64,000 bases of DNA from Amycolatopsis endophytica (GCF_013410405.1 NZ_JACCFK010000001.1:992001-1056000), one strand, 5' to 3'; positions 36,694 through 46,900 are shown, counted from the stretch's first letter. Notes: generated by a model from the letters alone, not told the origin. Translations and numbers: made by a program.

Positions 36694-36888
36694 ATGCACG
36701 CAGCCGTTGGAGACCGGATCCTCGTCCACGGTCGCACCGTGGGCGCGTCCGACCGGCGAGGCGAGATCGTCGAGGTCCGCGGGGACGACGGCGGGCCGCC
36801 CTACCTGGTGCGCTTCGCCGACGGGCACGAAGGCCTGATCTTCCCCGGATCGGACTGCGAGGTCAGCCCCGCGGAAAACAACGCCTGA
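36694..36888 (+). CDS. DUF1918 protein
   Basis: A 64-residue domain, essentially all DUF1918: VGDRILVHGRTVG, RRGEIVEVRG and PPYLVRFADGHEGL are the conserved strands of a small beta barrel. Its role is unknown; homologues are abundant in actinobacteria and often stress-linked. The ATG at 36694 is preceded by GGGAGG. Divergent from the metallothionein-like gene with 140 bp between starts. Confidence 0.85.
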   Translation: MHAAVGDRILVHGRTVGASDRRGEIVEVRGDDGGPPYLVRFADGHEGLIFPGSDCEVSPAENNA

Positions 36889-37052
36889 CCAGGCGCGTTA
36901 CGTGGGGTTGCTCACCCTGTCGGCGGGATGACAAGAGGGCCCCGCGCGGTTGAAACTGGTCGAGGGACAGCTCGCGCCGCCATGGACTGGAACCGGGCTG
37001 TCCTTATTCGTGCCCCTGCACTGTATCGATGCAGACCCTCGAAAGGAGAACC

Positions 37053-38231
37053 GTGCCCATCGCGCTGCTCGCGCTCGCCGTCGGAGCCTTCGGTATCGGC
37101 ACCACGGAATTCGTCATGATGGGTGTCCTTCCGCAGACGGCCGCGGACTTCGGGGTCGACATCCCGACCGCGGGCCACCTCATCTCCGCCTACGCGCTCG
37201 GCGTCGTGGTCGGTGCGCCGCTGCTGACCGCGGTGGCCGTCCGGCTGCCACGCAAGACCATGCTGCTGGCGATGATGGCGCTGTTCACGGCGGGCAACCT
37301 GCTGTTCGCCGTCGCCCCGAACCAGGAGTTCGGCGTGGTCTTCCGGTTCCTCGCCGGACTGCCGCACGGCGCGTTCTTCGGTGCCGGCGCGGTCGTCGCG
37401 TCGAGCCTGGTCAAGCCCGGCGACCGCGCCAAGGCCGTGTCGATGATGTTCCTCGGGCTGACGCTGGCCAACGTGGTCGGCGTGCCGCTGGGCACCCTGC
37501 TCGGCCAGCAGGTGGGCTGGCGGTTCACCTTCGGCGTCGTCGCGCTGATCGGGCTGGTCGCCGCGCTGGCGATCGCGAAGCTCGTACCGCACCAGGGCCG
37601 CCCCGAATCACCGTCGCTGCGTGGTGAACTCGGCGCGTTCCGGCGCCCGCAGGTGTGGCTGGCGCTGGCGATCGTCACGTTCGGCCTCGGCGGCGTGTTC
37701 GCCTGCCTGTCCTACGTGACGCCGATGATGACCGACGTCGCCGGGTACCAGCCGGGCACCGTGACCCTGCTCCTCGCGCTGGCCGGGGTCGGCATGACCA
37801 TCGGCAACCTGCTCGGCGGCCGCCTGGCCGACAAGGCGCTGATGCCGAGCCTGTACGTCGCGCTGCTCGCGCTGGCCGCGGTGCTGGCCGTCTTCACCGT
37901 CACCGCGCACGACAAGGCCGGCGCCGCGATCACGATCTTCCTGGTCGGCATCGCCGGGTTCATGATCGGCCCGATGATGCAGACGCGCGTCATGCTCAAG
38001 GCCGGCGGCACCCCGTCGATGGTGTCGGCCGCGGTGCAGTCGGCGTTCAACGTCGCCAACTCGATCGGCGCCTATCTCGGCGGCCTGGTGATCGCGGGCG
38101 GGCTCGGCCTCGTCTCGCCGAACTGGGTCGGTGCGGGACTGGCGATCATCGGACTGACGATCGCGATCGTGTCCGGCTCGCTCGACCGCCGCGAGCAGGC
38201 CGCCCGTGTCCCGGCGATGGCCGACGCCTGA
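37053..38231 (+). CDS. MFS drug/purine efflux transporter (DHA1 group)
   Basis: A 392-residue, 12-helix exporter. GAFGIGTTEFVMMGVLP at helix 1 and ISAYALGVVVGAPLLTAV at helices 2-3 are the hallmarks of the DHA1 AraJ/PbuE/YdhP group, which exports drugs, sugars or purines. AAAGGAG 6 nt before the GTG at 37053 decides this start over an ATG at 37029. Substrate unknown; no regulator is adjacent. Confidence 0.9.
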   Translation: MPIALLALAVGAFGIGTTEFVMMGVLPQTAADFGVDIPTAGHLISAYALGVVVGAPLLTAVAVRLPRKTMLLAMMALFTAGNLLFAVAPNQEFGVVFRFLAGLPHGAFFGAGAVVASSLVKPGDRAKAVSMMFLGLTLANVVGVPLGTLLGQQVGWRFTFGVVALIGLVAALAIAKLVPHQGRPESPSLRGELGAFRRPQVWLALAIVTFGLGGVFACLSYVTPMMTDVAGYQPGTVTLLLALAGVGMTIGNLLGGRLADKALMPSLYVALLALAAVLAVFTVTAHDKAGAAITIFLVGIAGFMIGPMMQTRVMLKAGGTPSMVSAAVQSAFNVANSIGAYLGGLVIAGGLGLVSPNWVGAGLAIIGLTIAIVSGSLDRREQAARVPAMADA

Positions 38232-38232
38232 G

Positions 38233-38529
38233 TCAGGAACCGAACGGGCCGTCGGCGATCGTGAACGCCAGGAAGAGGATGAGCACGCCGAGCCCGGCGT
38301 AGCTCAGAACGTCCACCGGGCGGCCGCGGATGGCCAGCAGTCCCGCCCGCACGCCCGGCAGGACACCCCGCAGGATCGCCGCCACGAGCAGGGCGCCGCC
38401 GATGATCGCGGCGCCCTGCCTCCAGTGGTACTGCAGGATCCGCAGCCCCGCGATCGCCACCAGCAGCATCACCAGGAGGAACGGCACCTGCTCGAGCAGG
38501 GCCGACCGGTCACGCCGTGGCGAGTGCAC
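38233..38529 (-). CDS. DUF3017 membrane protein
   Basis: A 98-residue protein with three hydrophobic helices ([55 protein letters not shown]). It matches DUF3017, which is regularly encoded just after folD in actinobacteria. Its start overlaps the folD 3' end by 20 bp, so it is translated from the folD message. Function unknown. Confidence 0.85.
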   Translation of the reverse strand: MHSPRRDRSALLEQVPFLLVMLLVAIAGLRILQYHWRQGAAIIGGALLVAAILRGVLPGVRAGLLAIRGRPVDVLSYAGLGVLILFLAFTIADGPFGS

Positions 38530-39367
38530 GCTCGGCCGCCTCGACGACGTTGGTGACCAGCATCGCCCGCGTCATCGGGCCGACACCGCCAGGGTTGGGC
38601 GAGAGCCACCCGGCGACCTCCGCGACCGCCGGGTCGACGTCGCCGGTCAGCTTGCCCTCGACGTGCGAGACGCCGACGTCCAGCACCGCGGCGCCGGGCT
38701 TGACCATGTCCGGCCCGATCAGGTGCGGCACCCCGGCGGCGGCGATCACGATGTCCGCGCGCTTCACCTCGGCCGCGAGGTCGCGGGTGCCGGTGTGGCA
38801 CAGCGTCACGGTCGCGTTCTCGCTGCGGCGGGTCAGCAGCAGGCCCATCGTGCGGCCCACGGTGACACCACGGCCGACGACGGTGACGTTCGCGCCCTTG
38901 ATCGGCACGTCGTGGCGCTTGAGCAGCTCCAGGATCCCGTAGGGGGTGCACGGCAGCGGGCCCGGTTCGTTGAGCACCAGGCGGCCCAGACTGACCGGGG
39001 CGAGACCGTCGGCGTCCTTCTCCGGCGCGATGCGCTCCAGGATCCGGCCGGCGTCGAGGTGCTTCGGCAGCGGGAGCTGGACGATGTAGCCGTGGCAGGC
39101 CGGGTCGGCGTTGAGCTCGTCGATGACCGCCTCGAGCTTGTCCTGGCTGATGTCCGCGGGCAGGTCGCGGCGGATCGAGTTCACCCCGATCCTCGCGCTG
39201 TCCGCGTGCTTCATCCGCACGTACGAGTGCGAGCCCGGATCGTCGCCGACCAGCACGGTTCCCAGGCCGGGCGTCACGCCACGCGCGGCGAGAGCGGCCA
39301 CCCGCGGCTTGAGCTCTTCGAAGATGGCGTTCTTGGTCGCTTTGCCGTCGAGAACCGTCGCAGTCAC
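38510..39367 (-). CDS. folD: bifunctional methylenetetrahydrofolate dehydrogenase / cyclohydrolase
   Basis: A 285-residue enzyme interconverting 5,10-methylene- and 10-formyl-tetrahydrofolate. It supplies the formyl donor for PurN and PurH, both encoded 13 kb away. The catalytic Lys lies in [14 protein letters not shown]. The cofactor region [15 protein letters not shown] and the closing [14 protein letters not shown] signature are intact. The GTG at 39367 is favoured by a CAGAAT hexamer 7 nt upstream; an ATG three codons earlier overlaps that hexamer. Confidence 0.95.
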   Translation of the reverse strand: MTATVLDGKATKNAIFEELKPRVAALAARGVTPGLGTVLVGDDPGSHSYVRMKHADSARIGVNSIRRDLPADISQDKLEAVIDELNADPACHGYIVQLPLPKHLDAGRILERIAPEKDADGLAPVSLGRLVLNEPGPLPCTPYGILELLKRHDVPIKGANVTVVGRGVTVGRTMGLLLTRRSENATVTLCHTGTRDLAAEVKRADIVIAAAGVPHLIGPDMVKPGAAVLDVGVSHVEGKLTGDVDPAVAEVAGWLSPNPGGVGPMTRAMLVTNVVEAAERALATA

Positions 39368-39480
39368 GTGCTCCATTCTGGCAAAGGAAAGGTCCGGCCC
39401 TCACGCGAGGACGGCGGAGGACACTATGGGTAGCGCCGCTGAAACGCTTAGTACCTCGATGGATGTATAAGCACTGGTCA

Positions 39481-39510
39481 TTGACCCTATTGGTGCGGGC
39501 GGTGTGCATT
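39481..39510 (+). promoter_or_regulatory. promoter of the TNT-domain gene
   Basis: TTGACC at 39481-39486 and TGCATT at 39505-39510 are separated by 18 nt, with the GTG start 7 nt after the -10. This gives a leaderless transcript from a near-consensus -35. Confidence 0.5.
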
Positions 39511-39517
39511 CGGATCA

Positions 39518-42500
39518 GTGACCAGTCAAAATGGCCTGGTGGCGCAACCGACGACCCAGCTGAACGCGACCGAGCAGGACACACTGGTCAAGCAGATCGG
39601 ACTGGCCCTGCTGCGGGCCGCTCCACGGGACTGGCGACGGGTGACCGCGACCTACCGTGCGGTCGGCCGCTACCACGAGCTGACCGGTGAGGTCGTGCTC
39701 GAGGACGGCTCGGCCCAGGAATGGATGGCCACCCACGACATCGCCACCCTGTTCGGCCGGCTGCGCGGCGGCATGTACCGCGAGGGCCGCGGCACCTGGT
39801 TCAACGCCCGCTACCAGCTCGACCACCCATCGAGTTACAACCTCGAGTACGACCGCGACGAGCCGCGGTGGGACCTGATGCCCCCGCCGCAGGCGTACGC
39901 CGACGAGCTGCGGATGTTCCCCCGCTCCGAGGACAACGTGCCGGAGTGGCTGATGCGGCGCATGGCCGGCCTCGCCCCCGAGCAGCCCGGCCCGCGCTTC
40001 CGGCTGGCCCGGATCTTCGATGGCCACGAGCCCGGCGGCCGCCCGGTGCTCAACCGGCCCGACCTGGACAACGACGAGCAGCACAAGATCCTCGAGTACC
40101 TGAACAACGCGCCGGTAGTGCGTGCCGAGCGCGGCTTCGACCTGGACCGGCTGGCGCAGCAGCCCGCGGCGACGGTGCCGGTGGCCTTCCACACCGACGG
40201 CACGTGGATCTGGCCGGCCGCGGTCAACTACTACCTGCAGGAGTACGGCGTCGCGCCGGAGGCCGAGCTGGTCGCGCACATCGCCGGCGCCGGGTACGCG
40301 CTGCCCGAGGTGCCGGAGCAGACCGTGCAGGGCGCCGCCGGGTTCCTCAACCGTGGTGCGCCCCCGCGCCGGGTGCCGGAGCAGGCTCCGCCGCCTCCCG
40401 CCCCCGCGGCCGAGACGTCGCCGGAGTTCGAGCCGCGGCAGGAGGAGCCGGAGGAGCCCGCGCGCCCCGCCGACGTGGAGCAGCCGACGACGTTGACGCC
40501 GGTGATCGCACCGGACGCGGGCCCGCCGACGATGCTCGTCCAGCCGGTGACCAAGGACACCGAGCCGGAAACCGGGCCGGGCGACTGGGACACCGAGGAC
40601 GCTCCGTCCGGGCAGGACGAGCCGGAGACCCGGAGCTGGGACGCGCGGGACGGCTTCGCCGCGCCGGAGGGTCCCGGCCGCGGCTGGGACCAGCGTGAGG
40701 CGTTCGCGCAGGAAGGTGCCGCCTGGGACGGGCCCGAGGCACGCGGTGAGCGCGAGGGGCTCGCGCCGGAAGGCACCTGGGACGAGGCACGCGGGCGTGA
40801 AGCAGCACCCGAAGGCGCCTGGGACGAGGCACGTGGACGCGCGGCGGCGCCGGAAGGCGCCTGGGGCGACGCGCGCGGGCGTGAGGCAGCGCCGGAAGGC
40901 GCGTGGGATGACGCGCGCGGGCGTGAGGCAGCGCCGGAAGATGCCTGGGATGGCGCACGCGGGCGTGAGGCGGCGCCGGAAGGCCACGAGCGCGGCGGCG
41001 GGCGCAGGGCGCTCGCGGAACCGGAGGGTTCCGGTGGCCGGGTATCTGCCGAGCCTGAGGGTTTCAGCGGCAGGGCACCCGCCGAATCAGCGGGTCCCGG
41101 GGGGCGCAGGGCGCTCGCCGAACCAGAGGGCCCCGGTGGCAGGCCACCCGCCGAGTCGGAGGGTCCCGGGGGGCGCAGGGCGCTCGCCGAGCCCGAGGGG
41201 CCGGGCGGCGGTAGCGCGTCGGCCGAACCGGAGGGTCCCGGCGGACGGCGGGCACTCGCCGAACCGGAAGGTCCCGGCGGACGGCGCGCGCTCGCCGAAC
41301 CGGACGACTCCGGCCGCAGGGCATTCGCCGAGTCCGCACGGCCCGGTGAGTGGGACGCGTCCGATGCCCGCGGCACACGTGAGGTCCCGCCGGGGCAGGA
41401 GTCCCGCGGCTGGGAGCCCGCGGCCGGTCAGGAAACCCGTCCCGCGGAGCCGCGTGGGTGGGAACGCGAAGCCGCCCTCGGCCAGGAAGCGCCCGGCGGC
41501 CGCGAACCGCAGGAGCCCCGCGCCTGGGAGGCCCCCGGCAGCCGCGAAGCGCGGGAACCTCGCGCGTGGGAGCCGCCCGGCGAATCGCGGGACCAGGAGT
41601 CCCGCGGCTGGGAAGGACCCGGTGGCCGCGCAGGTCAGGAACCCGACGGACGTGGGCGGGCCTTCGCCGGCCCGGAGCGCGCGTTCGGCGGTGCGGAGCG
41701 TGGGCGCCGTCAGGATCCGCGGGAGAACCGTCCGGCGCCGGAGGTCAGCCCGCCGACCATGTTGTCCCGTCCGGTCGCCCCGCCGTCCGGGGAGCCCGCG
41801 CTGGACAACCTGCGCTCGAAACTGTCCGACCTCGGGGTTTCCGACGCCACCTACCGGATCGGCGAGCCCGCCGAGCACGGCTGGAGCCTGGAGAAGGTCG
41901 ACGAGGGGTGGCGCGTCGGCTGGTACGACGAGACGCTGACCAGCCCCGCGGTCTTCGGCGACGCCGACGACGCGGCCGCGTTCATGCTCGGCAAGCTGAT
42001 GCTCGACGCGGGCGGCCGGGTCGCCCCGCCCGCGCGGCCGGAGATGGACGCCAACGAGGTTCCGCTGGCCCAGCCCCAGCAGCGCGAGGAACCGGCCGAA
42101 CCGCCGCGGCGCGCGCTGCCGGACCGCCTCGACGAGCCGGAAGGGCCGCCCACGATGTTGAGCGCGCCCCCGGTCCCGCCGCCGGTGCGCAGGGAACCGC
42201 CGCCGCGCCGAGTCGAACCGGCCGCGCCCGCCCCCGCGGCGGCCGCGGCGCCGGCCTCCGCGGCGTCCGGTGGCGGCAACCAGCAATGGCCGATCCAGCC
42301 GATGCAGGGTGAGCCGCCGCTGACGTTGTTCCGCGGCAAGGAGATGCGGGAACTGCCCGCCGGCAGCGAACTGGACCGCTTCGGCGGCCCGGCGGGCAAC
42401 CTGCTCTACGCCGCCGGGACACCGTTCGAGGAGCGCTCGCTGGTGCCGGAGTGGGTCGGCCGCCCGTACCACGTGTACCGGGTGCAGCGGCCACTCGAAG

Positions 42501-42637
42501 CGCTCGCCGGGGTCGCGATCCCGTGGTTCAACCAGCCCGGCGGCGGCGCCGCGTACCTGCTGCCCGCCTCGATCGAAGACCTGCTCGCCTCCGGCGACCT
42601 GATCGAACTCGACCCCGGCGAACCCCCGATCGACTAG
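39518..42637 (+). CDS. large fusion protein: YezG/DUF600-like N-domain, repeat linker, C-terminal TNT NAD+ glycohydrolase domain
   Basis: A 1,039-residue protein. Residues about 15-140 resemble the YezG/DUF600 immunity fold (AAPRDWRRVTATYRAVG, GTWFNARYQLDHPSSYNLEY). Residues 150-280 form a second folded part (FHTDGTWIWPAAVNYYL). Residues 285-740 are a disordered Glu/Gly/Pro/Arg-rich linker with two tandem repeat blocks. Residues 760-830 are a compact alpha/beta domain. Residues 930-1039 are a TNT domain: LDRFGGPAGNLLYAAGTPF, PYHVYRV and PWFNQPGGGAAYLLP keep the Arg and Gln of the NAD+-cleaving site. There is no signal peptide, WXG100 motif or membrane segment, so export is not obvious. No separate immunity gene is adjacent. 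The start GTG is leaderless. Confidence 0.8.
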   Translation: MTSQNGLVAQPTTQLNATEQDTLVKQIGLALLRAAPRDWRRVTATYRAVGRYHELTGEVVLEDGSAQEWMATHDIATLFGRLRGGMYREGRGTWFNARYQLDHPSSYNLEYDRDEPRWDLMPPPQAYADELRMFPRSEDNVPEWLMRRMAGLAPEQPGPRFRLARIFDGHEPGGRPVLNRPDLDNDEQHKILEYLNNAPVVRAERGFDLDRLAQQPAATVPVAFHTDGTWIWPAAVNYYLQEYGVAPEAELVAHIAGAGYALPEVPEQTVQGAAGFLNRGAPPRRVPEQAPPPPAPAAETSPEFEPRQEEPEEPARPADVEQPTTLTPVIAPDAGPPTMLVQPVTKDTEPETGPGDWDTEDAPSGQDEPETRSWDARDGFAAPEGPGRGWDQREAFAQEGAAWDGPEARGEREGLAPEGTWDEARGREAAPEGAWDEARGRAAAPEGAWGDARGREAAPEGAWDDARGREAAPEDAWDGARGREAAPEGHERGGGRRALAEPEGSGGRVSAEPEGFSGRAPAESAGPGGRRALAEPEGPGGRPPAESEGPGGRRALAEPEGPGGGSASAEPEGPGGRRALAEPEGPGGRRALAEPDDSGRRAFAESARPGEWDASDARGTREVPPGQESRGWEPAAGQETRPAEPRGWEREAALGQEAPGGREPQEPRAWEAPGSREAREPRAWEPPGESRDQESRGWEGPGGRAGQEPDGRGRAFAGPERAFGGAERGRRQDPRENRPAPEVSPPTMLSRPVAPPSGEPALDNLRSKLSDLGVSDATYRIGEPAEHGWSLEKVDEGWRVGWYDETLTSPAVFGDADDAAAFMLGKLMLDAGGRVAPPARPEMDANEVPLAQPQQREEPAEPPRRALPDRLDEPEGPPTMLSAPPVPPPVRREPPPRRVEPAAPAPAAAAAPASAASGGGNQQWPIQPMQGEPPLTLFRGKEMRELPAGSELDRFGGPAGNLLYAAGTPFEERSLVPEWVGRPYHVYRVQRPLEALAGVAIPWFNQPGGGAAYLLPASIEDLLASGDLIELDPGEPPID
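40760..40990 (+). repeat. 45-bp coding minisatellite in the TNT-fusion gene
   Basis: About five copies of a 45-bp unit encode 15 residues of the form ARGREAAPEGAWDDA. Copies differ at a few positions only. Confidence 0.8.
41000..41330 (+). repeat. 36/39-bp coding minisatellite in the TNT-fusion gene
   Basis: About eight copies of a unit of 12-13 codons encode GGRRALAEPEGP and variants such as GGRPPAESEGP. The block follows directly on the 45-bp block. Confidence 0.75.
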
Positions 42638-42662
42638 ACACCACCCGCCACCCCCGCCCGGA

Positions 42663-42696
42663 ACGGCCAACACGGCGCGCCGCCCGTGTTGGCCGT
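42663..42696. terminator. inverted copy of the GGCCAACACG repeat between convergent genes
   Basis: Perfect 13-bp stem ACGGCCAACACGG / CCGTGTTGGCCGT with an 8-nt loop, placed between the TNT-fusion stop and the pentapeptide-repeat stop. Same core unit as the 21-bp repeat arrays; it could act as a bidirectional U-less terminator. Confidence 0.65.
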
Positions 42697-42718
42697 GGGC
42701 GGCGGTGGCGCGAGGAGG

Positions 42719-43303
42719 TCAGTCGACCACCAGGCCGTGCGCGGCGGCGAAGGCGATCGCGGTTTCGAGGTCGACTCGGGCGCCGCGCAACTTGGCCTGC
42801 ACCAGGCCGTGCGCGTCGAGCTTCGCGCCGCGCAGGTCGGCGCCCGCCAGGTCCGCTCCGTGCAGCCGGGCGCCGCGGAAGTCGCTGTCGCGCAGGTCGG
42901 CCTCCGTCAGGTTGGCGTCGGTGAAGTTCGCCTCGCGGAACCGCAGCCCGGACAGCGTTCGGCGACGCAGGTTCGACCGGCTGAGGTTGGCGAGCGAAAA
43001 GTCGCTGTCCCGGACCGTCATCCCGCGCAGCCCACTGTCCGCAAAGGACGATCCGAGCAGCGAGCACCCGCTCCACGAACTGTCCGCCAGCACCGTCCGG
43101 TCGAACACGCACGACCGGAACGCGCTCGCCCGATGCCGGGACTCGCCCAGGTCGGCGCCGGAGAAGTCGCACTCGTCGAAGGTGCAGCCCTGCGTCACCA
43201 GCCGCCGCAGATCAGCGCCGCTGAAGTCACACCCGCTGAACTGCCGCTTCTCCCACGTCGTCCCGGGCAGCACGGCGTCCCGGTAGTCCTCGGCGATCTC
43301 CAT
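42719..43303 (-). CDS. pentapeptide-repeat protein
   Basis: A 194-residue protein made mostly of A(D/N)Lxx repeats, for example CDFSGADLRRL, ANFTDANLTEADLRDSDF and ADLAGADLRGAKL, folding into a right-handed quadrilateral helix. Members such as Qnr and McbG mimic DNA and protect gyrase, but most are of unknown function. The size and the break near residue 110 are Qnr/McbG-like. The ATG at 43303 follows TTAGCT by 6 nt (leaderless). Convergent with the TNT-fusion gene; nothing indicates that it is the immunity factor. Confidence 0.9.
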   Translation of the reverse strand: MEIAEDYRDAVLPGTTWEKRQFSGCDFSGADLRRLVTQGCTFDECDFSGADLGESRHRASAFRSCVFDRTVLADSSWSGCSLLGSSFADSGLRGMTVRDSDFSLANLSRSNLRRRTLSGLRFREANFTDANLTEADLRDSDFRGARLHGADLAGADLRGAKLDAHGLVQAKLRGARVDLETAIAFAAAHGLVVD

Positions 43304-43324
43304 CCGGCGAGCTAACCACACGGC

Positions 43325-43789
43325 TCACCGCGCCGAGACCAGCCGGGCGATCGCGGCGTCCAGCTCGCTCTGCTCGCGCAGCATCGGCGCGCCCGGGTGC
43401 CACCACGCGATCGCGGACACCTCGTCCTCCTGGGGCGTCACCGACGGCTCGACCGCGAACCCGGCGCGGTACACGGCCGCGTACTCGCGCCGCACCGGGT
43501 CCCGCAGCACGAACCCGGCGACGGCGGCGAAGCGCAGCCCGCTCACGACGATCCCGGTCTCCTCGGCCAGCTCCCGCACCGCGGCGCGGTGCGGCGTCTC
43601 CCCCGGCTCGATCATCCCGCCGGGCAGCTCCCACCGCTCCCGCCGCCGGTCGAACACCAGCAGCACCCGCTCGTCGACCTCGACGACCACCAGCGCGAGC
43701 GGCATCGGCACGGACAGGTCCCGTTCCGCGCCGAACCTCAGGCTGACCAGCGTGTCCCCGCGCGCGTCGGTGACCGGCAGCCCGGTCAC
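43325..43789 (-). CDS. Nudix hydrolase
   Basis: A 154-residue protein with the Nudix box [20 protein letters not shown] followed by ETGI, which binds the metal for cleavage of nucleoside-diphosphate-linked compounds. The ELPGG lead-in (WELPGGM) is typical. The substrate cannot be deduced. It starts with a GTG with weak ribosome site GGTGG and lies 157 bp downstream of dnaE2, possibly read through from the SOS operon. Confidence 0.88.
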   Translation of the reverse strand: MTGLPVTDARGDTLVSLRFGAERDLSVPMPLALVVVEVDERVLLVFDRRRERWELPGGMIEPGETPHRAAVRELAEETGIVVSGLRFAAVAGFVLRDPVRREYAAVYRAGFAVEPSVTPQEDEVSAIAWWHPGAPMLREQSELDAAIARLVSAR

Positions 43790-43946
43790 GGAGCCACCGC
43801 GCCAAGGGTTCGCGGACAGCCTGCCCGTCCCCGCCGACGACGAGCGCGACGACCCAGGGCTTCCGACGGGTGTGCAACGGACCTCCCGGTGTGGTCGTCG
43901 ACGCCGATCCGACCGGGTGATTGTGGCGGATCGGGCACCATCGCAC

Positions 43947-46900
43947 TCACCGGAAGTCCCGGGACTTCGAGGGCACCCGCATCGACAGGTGCTGCAGTTT
44001 CTCCGCCCGCACGCTCACCACCCCGTCCGCCCGTTCGACCACCCCGCGGATCAGCATCGCCGCGCTGCCCCGCGCCACGCGGTGGTACCGGCGCCACAGC
44101 CCCGCCGAGCACACGACGTTGACCATCCCCGTCTCGTCCTCGATGTTGAGGAACGTGACGCCGCCCGCGGTCGCCGGGCGTTGCCGGTGGGTCACCGCAC
44201 CACCGATGAGTACCCGGGCACCGTCGTCGACGTCCATCAGTTTTCCCGTCGGGACCACGCCGAGCGCGTCCAGCCGGTCGCGGATGAACTCCGTCGGGAA
44301 GCTGTCCGGCGACAGCCCGGTGGCCCACACGTCGGCGACCGCCACGTCGACCTCGTCCATCCCGGGCAGCGTCGGCGCGTGCGCTCCGGCCAGGGTGACC
44401 GGCAGCTTCTCGGGCCGTTCCTGCGCGACCGCACCGGCCGCCCACAGCGCGCGGCGCCGGTCGCCGTCGATGTCGGCGAACCGCCCGAACGCACCGGCCG
44501 TGGCCAGCGCCTCCATCTGCGGCGTGGTGAGCCGCACCCGCCGGGCCAGATCGGCCATGTCGGCGAACCGCCCGTGCGCCCGTTCGGCGACGATCTCCTC
44601 CGCGGGCTTCTGCCCGATCATCCGGATGGCCGCCAGCCCGATCCGCACCGCCAGACCGTCGTCACCGGGTTCGAGCGTCGCGTGCGGCAGGCTCGCGTTG
44701 ACGTCCGGACCGTGCACGGTGACGCCGTGCCGCCGGGCGTCGGCGACCAGCGACTGCGGCGAGTAGAACCCCATCGGCTGGGCCCGCAGCAGCGCCGCGC
44801 AGAACGCCGCCGGGTGGTAGTGCTTGAAGTAGGCGCTGGCGAACACGAGGTAGGCGAAGCTCAGCGCGTGGCTCTCCGGGAAGCCGAAGTTGGCGAACGC
44901 CATCAGCTTGTGGAAGATCGTGCCGATCAGCTCGTCGCCGAGCCCGTTGCGGCGGGCGCCGTCGTAGAACCGTTCCCGCAGCCGCTCCATCTTCCGCGTC
45001 GACCGCTTCGACCCCATCGCGTGCCGCAGCTCGTCGGCCTCGGCCGCGGTGAAGTCGGCGACGTCGAGCGCGATCTGCATCATCTGCTCCTGGAACAGCG
45101 GCACACCCTTGGTCTTGCTCAGCGCGTTCGCCAGCAGCGGGTGGTCGTAGTCCCAGTCCTCGCGGCCACCGGCGCGCCGGATGTAGGGGTGCACCGAACC
45201 GCCCTGGATCGGGCCGGGCCGGATCAGCGCGACCTCGATCGCCAGGTCGTAGAACGTCTTCGGTTTCAGCCTCGGCAGGGTCGCCATCTGCGCGCGGCTC
45301 TCCACCTGGAACACCCCGATCGCGTCGGCGCGCTGCAGCATTTCGTAGACGTTGCGATCCTCCAGGTCCAGGTTCGCGAGGTCGACCTCGACGCCCTCGA
45401 ACTCGCGCACCAGATCGAGCATGTAGTGCAGCGCGGAAAGCATGCCCAGGCCCAGCAGGTCGAACTTCACCAGCCCGACGGAGGCGCAGTCGTCCTTCTC
45501 CCACTGCAGCACGCTGCGGTCGGCCATCCGCGCCCATTCGATCGGGCACACCTCGCTCACCGGCCGGTGGCAGATCACCATCCCGCCGGAGTGGATGCCC
45601 AGGTGCCGCGGGAAATCCTCCAGCGCGCCCGCCACCTGCAGCACCGGCAGCGGGATGTCGTGATCGGTGTCGTCCTTGGTGTCGTGCAACGGGCCCCACC
45701 GGTCGATCTGCTTGCTCCACGCGTCCTGCTGCCCCGGCGAGTGACCGAAAGCCCGTGCGGCGTCGCGGATCGCGGACTTGGCGCGGTAGGTGATCACGTT
45801 CGCCACCTGCGCGGTGCGCAGCCGCCCGTACTTGCGGTAGACGTACTGGATCACCTCCTCGCGGCGGTCGGACTCGATGTCCAGGTCGATGTCGGGGTAG
45901 CCGTCGCGATCCGGGGCGAGGAACCGTTCGAACAGCAGTTTCCAGCGCACCGAGTCGACCTTCGTGATACCGAGCGCGTAGCAGACCGCGGAGTTCGCCG
46001 CCGAACCGCGGCCCTGGCACAGGATGTTGCTCTGCCTGCAGAACTCGACGATGTCCCAGACGATGAGGAAGTAGCCGGGAAAGTTCAGCTGCTCGATGAT
46101 CCGCAGCTCGTGCTCGATCTGCTCCAGCGCGGCCGGGTTGTCGCGGTAGTGGTGCGCGGCGCCGCGGTAGACCTCCGCACGCAGGAAGGACGCCTCGGTG
46201 TAGCCGGCCGGAACGTCGTAGGGCGGCAGCTCGGGCGCGACCAGTTTCAGGTCGAAGGCGCACTCCAGCCCGAGCAGCGCGGCCCGCTGCACCGCGCCGG
46301 GGTAACGGGCGAACCGCTGCGCCATCTCCTCACCGGACCGCAGGAACGCGGTGCCGGACGCGGGAAGCCAGCCCGCCATGTCGTCCAGGCCGCGGCGGGC
46401 GCGGATGGCGGCCATCGCACCGGCCAGCCGCCCTCGGTCGGGAGTCGCGTAGTGGGCGGCCGTGGTGGCGACGGTCGGCAGGCCCTGTTCGGCGGCCAAC
46501 GCGGCCAGGATGTCGTTGTGCACCCCGTCCTCGGGGTAGCCGTGGTCGGTCAGTTCGACGTACACGCTGTCGAACCTGTCGCGGAGCCGCCGCAGCTCCT
46601 GGCCCGCCGCGTCCGGGCCGCCGCGCGCCAGCGCCTTCCGCACCGCGCCCTTGCGGCACCCGGTGAGCGCCACGACACTGCCCGCGACCTCGTCGGCCAC
46701 GGCGTCCAGGTCGTACACCGGGCGGCCCTTCTCCGCCCGGTCCGTCACGGCGTGGTCGTGCCCGGCGAGCTGGCCCGCGGTGATCGCGCGGCACAGGCTC
46801 GCGTAGCCGTCCTGCTGCTTCGCCAGCAACAGCAGGTGCTCGCCCTCCGGATCGGCGGCACCGTTCTGCGGTGCGGACAGGCCGAAGCTCAGCTCGGTGC

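Noticed and set aside
36293..38231. Metallothionein-like gene, DUF1918 and MFS pump as a metal-resistance cluster
   Set aside because: Different orientations, separate ribosome sites and an MFS subgroup that exports organic compounds; no shared regulator.
42719..43303. Pentapeptide-repeat protein as immunity factor for the TNT domain
   Set aside because: Convergent orientation, own leaderless promoter and a Qnr/McbG-like fold unlike the known TNT inhibitor; adjacency alone is not enough.
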